Source of the DNA: Rhynchopus euleeides
Taxonomy: Eukaryota; Euglenozoa; Diplonemea; Diplonemida; Diplonemidae
Assembly: GCA_963210315.1 (NCBI GenBank)
Contig: OY723240.1
Location: 1,798,001 to 1,862,000, forward strand
Direction of reading: 5' to 3'
DNA: 64,000 bases
Below are positions 1 through 9,594 of the stretch, in pieces. Numbering within the stretch: position 1 is the first letter of the stretch; every line of letters starts with the position of its first letter. Made by a program: the position numbers and the translations under genes. The notes beneath the pieces were generated by a model, which saw only the letters and a list, made by a program, of their open reading frames with translations, had not been told where the DNA came from and did not search any database.

Positions 1-520
1 GGGTGGTCCTTGGCAGTGTGCACCGCAACGAGATTGAGTGCATGCGCTCGGCAAGCCGCCCAGAAGGAGTACGGTGCGGTCGGAATGATCAAGCTACCGG
101 AGTATCTCGAAACTTCAAACAGAGAAGACCTGCATGACGAGGACATCACCACCCACCGGGTCCCGCTGGGCTCCTTTTCTCCGCTTCTCTGCTTTCTTTT
201 GACTGTTTGAGCTCCGTGCGGATCACGATGGGGTCACTTTCCATATTTTTTTGGCTAATGGTCCCACTGGTTGACTGTCACAAAGGTTCCCCAAAAACCG
301 GCGAAAATCCGATCGGCCTTTTTTTTTTTTTTTCCAGAAAACCGGAAACCGGGAAACCCTGGTTTTGAAAACCGGAAAACCAGACCTATCTTATCCCCTG
401 GTTTCGCAGAGGAAAAAACCTTTTCTAAGTTTTCCCCAGTCGACAGGGCGCGCACAAGGATGGAAGGGAAGTCTGTCCCACGTACCGTTCGCCTTGCTGG
501 CCAACTGGAGAGCCAGACGT
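1..520. other. No gene seen; low-complexity and repeat DNA
   Basis: I see no convincing gene. A tract at about 335-420 made of short CCGGAAA/AAACCGG words recurs almost unchanged at about 4992-5066, so it is part of a dispersed repeat. Short reading frames here have repeat-derived composition. Confidence 0.6.
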
Positions 521-741
521 TCACTACCGTGGCCTCCGGCGGCTGGGGGGCTCCGCCCCCCAGACCCCCCTGTGGCGTACGTCTCGTACTCAAGTCCTTC
601 GAATCCCATCAGGTCGGGGTCCAACCACTCCAGTCGCCTCTGAGGACGCAGCCAACTCGCACAGAATCTGTACGCCCACACGAACAGATGTTCGCTACCG
701 TGGCCTCCGGCGGCTGGGGGGCTCCGCCCCCCAGACCCCCC
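521..741 (+). repeat. Two-hairpin GC-rich repeat, copy 1
   Basis: Two copies of a roughly 50-bp motif (521-570 and 692-741) flank a spacer of about 120 bp. Each motif reads CTACCGTGGCCTCCGGCGG and then a perfect hairpin, GGGGGGCTCCGCCCCCC. The whole two-hairpin unit, spacer included, recurs at 14128-14351. Single hairpins lie at 25395, 26662 and, inverted, 56361. No protein is implied, although the motif opens artificial reading frames. Confidence 0.85.
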
Positions 742-1660
742 ATGTAGCGTGTGCCCGTCCATCTATCTCACTTCCCTGGGTACAGTGCAGCGTAGGAGGT
801 CAGCGCCGCATCCATGAAGCGCTTCTTCGAAGCCTGACTGACATCGGACAGGAGGTCGGGCTTCCCCACCTGGGAGGTACACTTGCCGCGTTCGCGACAT
901 GCGTGACACGCGACACGCTACCTGAAACGTGAGTGTGCCTTGCTAACACGGGCATTTCAACGGTCTGCCGACGACCGTTCCCCAAACCAGTAAACCAGCA
1001 GTTTTGGAAAATCGGAGAGATCACCCTACTGCGCTGAATATGGTGCGCACCACTGCAAAAATCCCCGGGAGCTTTTGGGCTTTCAGACCTGAAGGGGCCA
1101 GCAGGGCCAGCGTCGGGGAGTGGCAGCTTTGTAACTGTCCTCCAGCTGCTGGCATGTCCAGCCCTGCGAGAGTGCCAAGGTGTATTGAGTCCCTGCGGAG
1201 CACAACCCCCGATGAGAACGAGTGCCAGATGATCCTCATTCATTTTCAGCTGTAACGCGCATGAGGGGCACTCTCTGCCGCAAGCATCTCTGGGCATCAC
1301 TCGAGAGCTGTCAATGATGACGCGGAGAGAAATCAGAGAAAAAGTCCCGCCTGACGGGCACGCGCCTGGAAACTGTGGGGGGGCGAGCAAAAAATCCCTT
1401 GTAAAAATTCTTAGAAAAAACCTGGTTCCCCGACCCAAAAAACCTGGAAAAAGGGCTCGTTCCCCGCCCAGGCCTGGGGCCAAGTCGAAGATTTTTCTGG
1501 GGACTTTTGGTGTCCCCAATTTTTCAAATTTCGAAAAATAAGCTCACTTTGCTAAACTGGACCCAACTCCCCACACTCTTTTTTTCCGACTTTTTCACGG
1601 GGTTTTTCCGGTTTTTTTTGGTTTTTTTTGGCGGATGGAGCGAAGACCCCCAATAATAAT
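742..1660. other. Intergenic/repeat DNA without a supported gene
   Basis: No gene can be supported. About 1545-1585 is repeated at about 8592-8625. At 1638-1652 lies an orphan right end (AGCGAAGACCCCC) of the 108-bp MITE found whole at 3901-4008. A 239-codon minus-strand frame over 800-1519 has no recognisable domain and overlaps competing frames. Confidence 0.5.
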
Positions 1661-1670
1661 GATTTTTTGT

Positions 1671-2721
1671 GTATATCGGCCTAGATGCCCCGGCGCTCAA
1701 ACGACGCCTGGGTGAGCATGTGGATCTTGCTTCGGACGAGAAATCTCTATCTTCCTCCCTGCTTGACGTGTGTGCTGAAGTGGCTGCAAGTCCTGGTGAA
1801 CCCCCTGAGGGCGCGTCAGCTCAGGTCACTTCCCCTTCACTGAAGAGATGTCTCGGCGATACCGAGGACCTCGATTCCTCCGATTCCCCACCCCCCTCCC
1901 CGCTCTACGTGTGTGCTAGTGCCGGCCAACCTTGCAGGTCTGCTTCAAGCCTGCCTGACTTTGAGCCTGACGTCCCAGCGCTTGAGGGACAACTGTGTGC
2001 TACCGGGGACCTCGCTTCCTCCGAGCCCCCTTCCCCCTCCCCACCCTCCGTGTGTGACGATGAAACAAACAGCTGGCTCGACGGGTCTCCGACAGGTCCG
2101 TCAGATCCCGGCCTTGATTATCTGACGCTCAAACGGCGCCTGGATGACCATGTAGATCTCGACTCTGATGAGAAGTCCATGTCTTCCGGCCTGTCTGACC
2201 AAGACCGTGTTGTGGACGAGCTTCAAACTCTTAAAAGAAACAGTAGTGCCCTTGACGCAGTGACATCCCCTGCGCCTGGAAAACGACTCCCCCTCCCCGA
2301 GGTTCTGCCTCGCCATCAGATCACGTGTCAACTGCTCCCTCGTCTTATCAAGGTAGCGGAAGACCTCATCACAAAACAACGCTTGACTATGGCGGACAGA
2401 ACCCCTCGGAGCTGCAAACCGTGTGTTCATCAAATTAAGCGAAGATGCGACGGCAACCCTGTCGCTGCCTGGCTCTCCACACGCCGAGTGCCAAAGAAAA
2501 CTGTGTCGGCTAAGAGGCCTTGGAGACCGCGCCCTTCGCGCGGCCGCCAAGCCCCAAAGCTCTGCCCTAAAAGCAAAAACATATACGTCTCTTCCCTTTC
2601 TTTCTTTCTGAAGGCCGCCGTCGTATCCCGGCTCACAACCGGGCTACAGGCGCAGAGTGCCTCGTTCAGACCTCCTTTTCCTTTACCGAGGAGGCGATCA
2701 CGCCCTAGCGGCGTGACATAG
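1671..2721 (+). CDS. GVT-family Ser/Pro-rich ORF, 5'-open
   Basis: About 350 codons, open from the element's 5' junction with no in-frame ATG near it, so probably the 3' part of a longer frame. The N-terminal two thirds is acidic and Ser/Pro-rich with a degenerate repeat (LKRRLGEHVDLASDEKS, then LKRCLGDTEDLDSSD, then LKRRLDDHVDLDSDEKS). The last third is strongly basic and ends RRRSRPSGVT. The other family ORFs end SRSRPCGVT and RRRAKPCGVT. No known domain is recognised. A charged tail suggests nucleic-acid binding, but that is inference only. Confidence 0.45.
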
Positions 2722-2796
2722 GTTAATATACAGGACAGCGGGTACGGTTCCCTCGCCGAGGCGCGGTGCCGGCACGCTAATTCAACTTTAATAATA
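1671..2796 (+). mobile_element. GVT element C (structured-tail retroposon-like unit)
   Basis: Flanked on both sides by the 10-bp direct repeat GATTTTTTGT (1661-1670 and 2797-2806). It contains one long ORF followed by a tail of about 75 bp (2723-2796). The tail starts GGACAGCG, ends CGCTAATTCA plus 12 nt, and can pair end to end. The element has no terminal inverted repeats. Two other ORF-bearing copies and two ORF-less copies in this window share the tail and its exact 3' end but start at different 5' points. I infer a 5'-truncated retroposon. Confidence 0.7.
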
Positions 2797-2806
2797 GATT
2801 TTTTGT

Positions 2807-3361
2807 CTGCAAGGGTACTCATTGCCCCTCGTTCCTCTCACCCCGCCCCCAGGGCGCCCCTGTTGTAAAACCAAAGGCCGTTGGGCCATCTGACTCGAAA
2901 CCTCCAGCAGTGGCTACCGGCTTCCTGTTTGATGCGCCAAGCCGGCCGACAAATAACAGTAAAGTCAAGGCATGGAGGTGGTTACTTCCCCCTTGCGCGA
3001 TTGATCCCATTCCCCACAAGGTTCGTCTGTCGAAGATCCATCGGCAGAAACGTTTCCGAGCCCGGGCTTTCCCTTTTGACCCCCCCCGCCAGATCAGGCG
3101 TTCATCAGACTTCCTTCCCAGTAAGTGGAAGGTCCCGCGCTATTTTCTACGCGCGGCCGAGGTATCACCCTCCGAGCTTCATTCGGTGGAGCCTCCGACC
3201 TTCAGTGTTCACGTGCCTTTCCCTATTTTAACAAAAGAAAGGAGCAGATCGCGCCCGTGTGGTGTGACTTAGTAAAAGACTAGGATAGCGTATCAGTTCT
3301 CGTGCGTCGTCTTTCGTAGACGTTCTGTACGATGCGGATCCGCTAATCCAACATAGCAAAC
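2807..3361 (+). mobile_element. GVT element B
   Basis: Sits directly after element C. It shares that element's right GATTTTTTGT (2797-2806) and is followed by a third GATTTTTTGT (3362-3371), so two units are stacked head to tail at one target. Its tail (about 3288-3361) begins GGATAGCG and ends CGCTAATCCAACATAGCAAAC. Its 5' end falls well inside the coding region compared with copies A and C. Confidence 0.7.
2808..3272 (+). CDS. GVT-family ORF fragment ending PCGVT
   Basis: The frame is open from the first complete codon after the 5' junction to the stop at 3272, about 154 codons; the first ATG in frame is at 2910. It is basic (Arg, Lys, Pro, Phe-rich) and has no recognised domain. The end, SRSRPCGVT, matches the family. 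The position of the open 5' edge fits truncation of a longer ORF. Whether it is expressed is unknown. Confidence 0.4.
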   Translation, partial: CKGTHCPSFLSPRPQGAPVVKPKAVGPSDSKPPAVATGFLFDAPSRPTNNSKVKAWRWLLPPCAIDPIPHKVRLSKIHRQKRFRARAFPFDPPRQIRRSSDFLPSKWKVPRYFLRAAEVSPSELHSVEPPTFSVHVPFPILTKERSRSRPCGVT

Positions 3362-3707
3362 GATTTTTTGTTTTCATCACACCCTCAATCAGCTGACGAT
3401 TTTTTGTGAAAATTTGTGAAAATTTGAGAAATTTGAGCAACCTAACAGGGGAGGTGAAGAGGGCACGGGTCTTAGCCTGATGACACACTGCAACCTCAAG
3501 GTGACTGGCGACACCTTGAAAGTGCCGCCTTGATATCCTTGTTGGATAGAACCCTCATATCACACCCTCAATCAGCTGACGATTTTTTGTGAAAATTTGT
3601 GAAAATTTGTGAAAATTTGAGAAAATTTGAGAAATTTTCATACATCCTACTCTGGTTGAGTCTGGCAGAGTTCCGCAGACTTTTTATTTTATTTTTTTGA
3701 CTTTTTC

Positions 3708-3900
3708 TTGACTTTTTTTAGTCTGCCAGAGTCAAGAAAAAGTCAAGGAAAAGTCAAAGAAAAGTCAAAAAAAAGTCCAAAAGCCAAAAAGTCAAGAAAA
3801 AGTCCAAGAAAAGTCAAAGAAAAGTCCAGACAGTCAAGGAAAAGTCAAGAAAAAGTCACAAAAAAGTCAACAGCTCAAAAAAAGTCAAGAAAAAGTCAAA
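3708..3900 (+). repeat. AGTCAAGAAAA minisatellite
   Basis: Tandem words of about 10-11 bp built on AGTCAAGAAAA. A reverse-complement stretch lies just before it, so the array can fold back. The same array recurs at 5924-6116 (duplication) and, inverted, at 9094-9330. The apparent 91-residue Lys/Ser ORF through it is a repeat artefact. Confidence 0.8.
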
Positions 3901-4008
3901 GGGGGTCTTCGCTGGTCGACAAACTTCGACAATCCTCGTCATTTTTCAGCCAATTCAACAGGAAATGCACCAAAATGCACTGACGACCACCCCGTAGCGA
4001 AGACCCCC
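3901..4008. mobile_element. 108-bp MITE with 13-bp TIRs
   Basis: GGGGGTCTTCGCT at the left end matches AGCGAAGACCCCC at the right end as a perfect inverted repeat. It is inserted inside the AAAAGTC minisatellite, whose low complexity hides any target duplication (AAA on both sides). There is no coding capacity. A duplicate lies at 6117-6224 and an orphan end near 1640. Confidence 0.75.
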
Positions 4009-4428
4009 AAAGAAAAGTCAACAAAAGTCCACAAAAGTCTACAAAAGTCCGAGAAAAGTCTACAAAAGTCAGCCCAGTGCAGGACTCTTCGACAGAGGGG
4101 CGGGGGAGAGAGGATGCCGCTCGAAGCATCTGACGTTGAAAAGACAACGGGGGCGGCGACACAGATCCCTGCACACAGCGAACACATACGCTATCTACCC
4201 GCTCCAGCACGTGCCCCAGGCAGAGGTCTCCCACCTGACGTTGAACGTGCGGGAGGGTGGTCGGGGACATCATCACGACGGGTGGGGGGGCAGGCAAGGG
4301 ATGTCCCCAGGTCCGGCTCGGCCCTCTCCAAGGCGGTGCCCACGACCATCTCTTGATCAGATGGGCCTGCCAGGCGTTCGATCTCCTTATCCAACGTTGC
4401 TTCCTTGGTGGATGGGTTGAGAAATAGG

Positions 4429-4734
4429 TCACAGAGCCCAGAGCGCGTGCACAAGCGGCTCTTCCTGGTGTGATCGCCAAGAACCCCGCAGACGTGTACA
4501 ATGGCCTCGTCGCGGACCCGTCAAAGTTCGCCGCCTCTGCCGATGATATGTCCCATGACGACGAGCTGGACGCCAGGAGGTGTGCGACAGGCGGCTCCGG
4601 GTCGAGCAGGTCATCATGAAACCTGCACGCTGGGGCCAGCTCGACGTCCAGCAGCGTCCCGTGGACGCTAAGGACGCCGCCACGTACCTGCACACCGTCC
4701 GGATGTTGCTGGGCGGGGCGGACTCGGGTTGAGG
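4429..4734 (+). pseudogene. Decayed protein-coding fragment (unknown family)
   Basis: Two overlapping plus-strand frames read like ordinary protein. One contains VIAKNPADVYNGLVADPSKF and then ADDMSHDDELDAR. The next frame contains VIMKPARWGQLDVQQRPVD and ends AATYLHTVRMLLGGADSG before a stop at about 4734. A one-base change near 4578 separates them. I do not recognise the family. A twin lies at 6645-6950 within the duplication. Minus-strand frames overlap it, so even the strand is not certain. Confidence 0.35.
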
Positions 4735-5163
4735 TGATCAACCACCTAGGAGGGTGTCCGGTACTCCGGATTTTCCTGATTTTTCCCGATTTTCCGAAAG
4801 TTTTGCCACTGGTTGACACAAGGGCAAATTTCGAGCAAAATCCGAAAATCAGGAAAAATCGGGAAAAAACAGGAAATCCAGGGGGGGCCACCGGAGACCC
4901 TCCCCGAAAAAATCCGATTTTTTTGGGTCGAAAAAAATTTTTTTTTCCGACCCGAAAATCTGTATCTGCGGACTGCCACCCCCCGTCCCGAAGAAAACCG
5001 GAAACCGGGAAACCCTGGTTTTGAAAACCGGAAAACCAGACCTATCTTATCCCCTAGGTTTTCGTCCCTGTTGTCCTGGGCAAGACGTTAAACTACCTGG
5101 GAGGGCTTCCCCAGACCATGACGGGTGCTTGCACCAGGAGTTTGAAACAGCCACTCATGCCTT

Positions 5164-5614
5164 GCGATGCTCAAGTGCCTGCTGGACCCCTATGTCCTTC
5201 AGGCCCCAAAGCAGGCAACGATATGGGAGCAACCTAACAGGGGAGGTGAAGAGGGCACGGGTCTTAGCCTGATGACACACTGCAACCTCAAGGTGACTGG
5301 CGACACCTCTCCCACAGTCCGCGGCGACTCTGCCGTGGCGACAAGGCTTCCTGTCATGGGAGATCGCTGCGTGGATCAACGTGGCACCACCCGTGTGCTC
5401 GGCAGGTTGTTTCGGCACCTGTTTTCTCCGTGTCATGCTTTTCGTGAGCGTGTCAGGGATGTTGGCACACGCTGGGGAGGGTTCACATGATGACATAACA
5501 TATATCAGAAGCACACACCCACGTGGCGCTGTCCTTGGCAGGACTTTGAAAGTGCCGCCTTGATATCCTTGTTGGATAGAACCCTCATATCACACCCTCA
5601 ATCAGCTGACGACG
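5164..5614 (+). repeat. 450-bp dispersed repeat R1, full copy
   Basis: The stretch beginning CGATGCTCAAGTGCCTG and ending in CACACCCTCAATCAGCTGACG recurs at 11030-11480 inside a TIR element. Shorter versions at 3435-3570 and 5651-5790 lack the middle between GGCGACACC and TTGAAAGTGCCGCC. Both strands carry frames of about 110 residues with no recognised domain. It is probably an internal part of a DNA transposon. Confidence 0.7.
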
Positions 5615-7195
5615 ATTTTTTGTGAAAATTTGTGAAAATTTGAGAAATTTGAGCAACCTAACAGGGGAGGTGAAGAGGGCACGGGTCTTAGCCTGATGAC
5701 ACACTGCAACCTCAAGGTGACTGGCGACACCTTGAAAGTGCCGCCTTGATATCCTTGTTGGATAGAACCCTCATATCACACCCTCAATCAGCTGACGATT
5801 TTTTGTGAAAATTTGTGAAAATTTGTGAAAATTTGAGAAAATTTGAGAAATTTTCATACATCCTACTCTGGTTGAGTCTGGCAGAGTTCCGCAGACTTTT
5901 TATTTTATTTTTTTGACTTTTTCTTGACTTTTTTTAGTCTGCCAGAGTCAAGAAAAAGTCAAGGAAAAGTCAAAGAAAAGTCAAAAAAAAGTCCAAAAGC
6001 CAAAAAGTCAAGAAAAAGTCCAAGAAAAGTCAAAGAAAAGTCCAGACAGTCAAGGAAAAGTCAAGAAAAAGTCACAAAAAAGTCAACAGCTCAAAAAAAG
6101 TCAAGAAAAAGTCAAAGGGGGTCTTCGCTGGTCGACAAACTTCGACAATCCTCGTCATTTTTCAGCCAATTCAACAGGAAATGCACCAAAATGCACTGAC
6201 GACCACCCCGTAGCGAAGACCCCCAAAGAAAAGTCAACAAAAGTCCACAAAAGTCTACAAAAGTCCGAGAAAAGTCTACAAAAGTCAGCCCAGTGCAGGA
6301 CTCTTCGACAGAGGGGCGGGGGAGAGAGGATGCCGCTCGAAGCATCTGACGTTGAAAAGACAACGGGGGCGGCGACACAGATCCCTGCACACAGCGAACA
6401 CATACGCTATCTACCCGCTCCAGCACGTGCCCCAGGCAGAGGTCTCCCACCTGACGTTGAACGTGCGGGAGGGTGGTCGGGGACATCATCACGACGGGTG
6501 GGGGGGCAGGCAAGGGATGTCCCCAGGTCCGGCTCGGCCCTCTCCAAGGCGGTGCCCACGACCATCTCTTGATCAGATGGGCCTGCCAGGCGTTCGATCT
6601 CCTTATCCAACGTTGCTTCCTTGGTGGATGGGTTGAGAAATAGGTCACAGAGCCCAGAGCGCGTGCACAAGCGGCTCTTCCTGGTGTGATCGCCAAGAAC
6701 CCCGCAGACGTGTACAATGGCCTCGTCGCGGACCCGTCAAAGTTCGCCGCCTCTGCCGATGATATGTCCCATGACGACGAGCTGGACGCCAGGAGGTGTG
6801 CGACAGGCGGCTCCGGGTCGAGCAGGTCATCATGAAACCTGCACGCTGGGGCCAGCTCGACGTCCAGCAGCGTCCCGTGGACGCTAAGGACGCCGCCACG
6901 TACCTGCACACCGTCCGGATGTTGCTGGGCGGGGCGGACTCGGGTTGAGGTGATCAACCACCTAGGAGGGTGTCCGGTACTCCGGATTTTCCTGATTTTT
7001 CCCGATTTTCCGAAAGTTTTGCCACTGGTTGACACAAGGGCAAATTTCGAGCAAAATCCGAAAATCAGGAAAAATCGGGAAAAAACAGGAAATCCAGGGG
7101 GGGCCACCGGAGACCCTCCCCGAAAAAATCCGATTTTTTTGGGTCGAAAAAAATTTTTTTTTCCGACCCGAAAATCTGTATCTGCGGACTGCCAC
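5594..7195 (+). repeat. Direct duplication of about 1.6 kb, copy 2
   Basis: Second copy of 3378-4979 (offset 2216 bp). It repeats the minisatellites (5924-6116), the decayed coding fragment (6645-6950) and the 108-bp MITE (6117-6224). Sequence diverges after 7195, where copy 1 runs into the CCGGAAA tract and copy 2 continues into a further A/T block. Confidence 0.85.
6117..6224. mobile_element. 108-bp MITE, duplicated copy
   Basis: Identical to 3901-4008, with the same 13-bp TIRs and the same minisatellite context. It arose by the 2216-bp-offset duplication and not by a separate insertion. Confidence 0.75.
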
Positions 7196-7690
7196 ACTCT
7201 GAAAAACCGAAAAATTTCCGAAAAAAATCGAAAATTTTGGCCTTTCCTGGCCTGTGTGGTCCCAAAGGGCCCAGGTTGCCCGGTTTTTCTCCCAAAAACA
7301 CCCCAAAAATTTTTCCGCCGTTTCACCCCCCCAGAATCTAGGAGGGTGTCCGGTACTCCGGATTTTCCTGATTTTTCCCGATTTTCCGAAAGTTTTGCCA
7401 CTGGTTGACACAAGGGCAAATTTTGAGCAAAATCCGAAAATCAGGAAAAATCGGGAAAAATCAGGAAATCCAGGGGGGGCCACCGGAGACCCTCCCCGAA
7501 AAAATCCGATTTTTTTGGGTCGAAAAAAAATTTTTTTTCCGACCCGAAAATCTGTATCTGCGGACTGCCACACTCTGAAAAACCGAAAAATTTCCGAAAA
7601 AAATCGAAAATTTTGGCCTTTCCTGGCCTATGTGGTCCCAAAGGGCCCAGGTTGCCCGGTTTTTCACCCGAAAACACCCCAAAAAAATTT
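6962..7690 (+). repeat. Tandem 375-bp A/T-run units
   Basis: Two direct copies (about 6962-7340 and 7341-7690) each start CTAGGAGGGTGTCCGG, contain a palindromic TTTTTCCCGATTTTCC / GGAAAAATCGGG pair and end in a CCCAAAGGGCCC-containing block. A shorter copy begins at 4747. The starts coincide with the left end of the CTA-target element described next, so these may be stacked ends of that element. Confidence 0.65.
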
Positions 7691-8703
7691 CGGCCGCCCT
7701 TCGGGCGGCGGATTGGCCGCCTTCGGCGGCGTCGTCGTTTCACTCTGTACTAAGGACGTCGGTAAAGCCGAGCCCTTTGTACAACCGTTTCACTCTGACT
7801 TCTGTCTGTCTGTCCTGTGTGCCATCAGTGTGTCCCCGTTACAGTGATTCCGCTCAATCCCATTGAGTGTCTCTCAGTTCTGCTCGTTCTGACAGTGGAG
7901 GTGGTCTCCTGCGACTGCGTCGGTTTCTTGGCTGCCCCGTGTCTGCAGTTCCACTTGTGTCATGGACTCGTTGTGGTTACTGGTGCTCTGCAATATTTTC
8001 GCTGCTGCTCGTTAGTTCCGTCCCGTTTCATTCCCAGCTGCTCAGGGAGAGCTGCCCTGTGTTTGCCGCAAAGGGCGCTGCTGATCCTTGTTCCTCATCG
8101 CGTTGTGACTCCCATTCAGCCTGGCGGGGCAGTCTTCAGCGTTCAAACTACCTGATAGTTCCCGAAGTTCGCGGATTCCGCCGCTCATCTTGCACCATAT
8201 GGGCACCAAGCCGGCAACGATAGCCTGTGGCGTTGAGGCGCCATCGGCTGTCTCCCGGAGCATTTCCAACCTCACATCCGTGAGGCCACCCAGGTTTGTG
8301 GGTTCCATAAAGAACTCAGGCGGGTGCCGCTCTCGTACCCCCGCATGCCTCACCCGCCGCGAACGAGGGAGGCCGCCACGCATGAGGAGCTTCTCTTCGC
8401 CACCTCCCGCTGCTCGTCAGTCAGGGAGCTACACCCCGTTTTTTCGGTTGAAGTTTTTTCTGATCAGAGTTGCACCCACCGTTTCTCTCCGTCCAGCCCG
8501 AGAATGTCGAACCCTGAAAAATCGACAACACCCCACATACTGCACCTGAGACGCGGCTTCCTTATCTGAGGGGCCGCGTCCAAATACACGGACTTTGCTA
8601 AACTGGACCCAACTCCCCACACCCTTTTTTTTGCCATTTTTTCAAAAAATCCCCCAAATTTTTCCAAATTTTTCAAAAATTTCCTAAATTTAGGACACCC
8701 TCC
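7341..8703. mobile_element. TIR element with CTA target duplication
   Basis: The left end GGAGGGTGTCC (after CTA 7338-7340) is inverted as GGACACCCTCC at the right end, followed by CTA (8704-8706). A 3-bp duplication and G-rich short TIRs fit PIF/Harbinger-like elements. The interior (7735-8590) has only short frames; a minus-strand one at 8042-8383 has protein-like composition but no transposase motif I can recognise. Probably non-autonomous. Confidence 0.55.
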
Positions 8704-9594
8704 CTAGATGCGATGTTGTTTTTTTGCTTCTGACTGTCACGTTCTGGGCGACGCTGGGGTACTCTGCTGCCCTCGCCTTCCGCACAGAGACTGGTAGCTT
8801 ACGTCAACAAAACGCAAGCATGCCATTCCCATGGCACAAAAAGGGTGCCGAGAAGGGCATCCCGAGCACCGGAAACGGAGCTTCCAACGAGACATGAAAG
8901 GCGGAGAGCCGCTGTTCCCGTAAGGCGGCGCGGACTACTACATCGCGGGGTTTTCACGGGGGCAAGCCGAGCGGGGCGCGCAAGAGAGGGAACTACTGAC
9001 CTCCACGCGGAATGCCCGACAGGGGCGCCTCAGAAGAGACCCGTAAACACGCATCCGCGCAACCTGACCCCGGTCAGGCCAGAATCACTGGCTGACTGGG
9101 CTGACTTTTGTGGACTTTTCTTGGACTTTTGTAGACTTTTGTGGACTTTTGTTGACTTTTCTTTGGCTTTTTCTTGACTTTTTTTGAGCTGTTGACTTTT
9201 TTTGACTTTTTCTTGACTTTTCCTTGACTTTTTCGAGTCTGGCAGACTTTTTTAAAAAGTCAAGAAAAAGTCAAAAAAAAGTCAAGAAAAAGTCAAAAAT
9301 CGAGGTCCCCGACCAAAAGTCTGGCAGACTCTGCCAGACTATGATGTATGAATTTTGTGAAATTTTTTTTAGCAAAAATATGTCCAAGGAATTTTGGAGG
9401 ATACCGAAAGTTGCCCGACCCCCTGAACACCCCAAGTATTGGATTTAAATACTGCGGGTTAATCTACTCCCAGGGGTCAGGACCCCTCGTTTGGGTGTAT
9501 TTCACTCGCTTCGCTCGTGAAATACACCCACTCGGGGTCCTGACCCCTGGTCGTAAATTAAGGCCGCAGTATTTAACGCTAATAATATATATTA
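8704..9594. other. Intergenic DNA with inverted minisatellite and palindrome
   Basis: No supported gene. 9094-9330 is the reverse complement of the AGTCAAGAAAA minisatellite. 9440-9580 is an imperfect inverted repeat (arms TAAATACTGCGG and CCGCAGTATTTA, inner arms CAGGGGTCAGGACCCC and GGGGTCCTGACCCCTGG) centred on a CGCTTCGCTCG hairpin. Confidence 0.6.

Larger units (their letters stand above)
3378..4979 (+). repeat. Direct duplication of about 1.6 kb, copy 1
   Basis: 3378-4979 is repeated at 5594-7195 with a constant offset of 2216 bp and essentially no differences over the parts compared by eye. The unit holds GAAAATTTGT minisatellites, an AGTCAAGAAAA minisatellite, a 108-bp MITE, a decayed coding fragment and an A/T-rich terminal block. 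Near identity implies a recent duplication. Confidence 0.85.

Noticed and set aside
1661-3371. Integron-like reading of the stacked GVT units (ORF plus palindromic tail cassettes)
   Set aside because: Tails lack the paired core sites of attC. Flanking 10-bp duplications and variable 5' ends fit retroposition better, and the host is clearly eukaryotic.
3896-7419. Minus-strand frames of 331 and 435 codons in the duplicated region
   Set aside because: They run through minisatellite, a MITE and A/T-run repeats; the Phe/Gly/Lys-rich parts are repeat translation. Only a short plus-strand stretch reads like decayed coding DNA.
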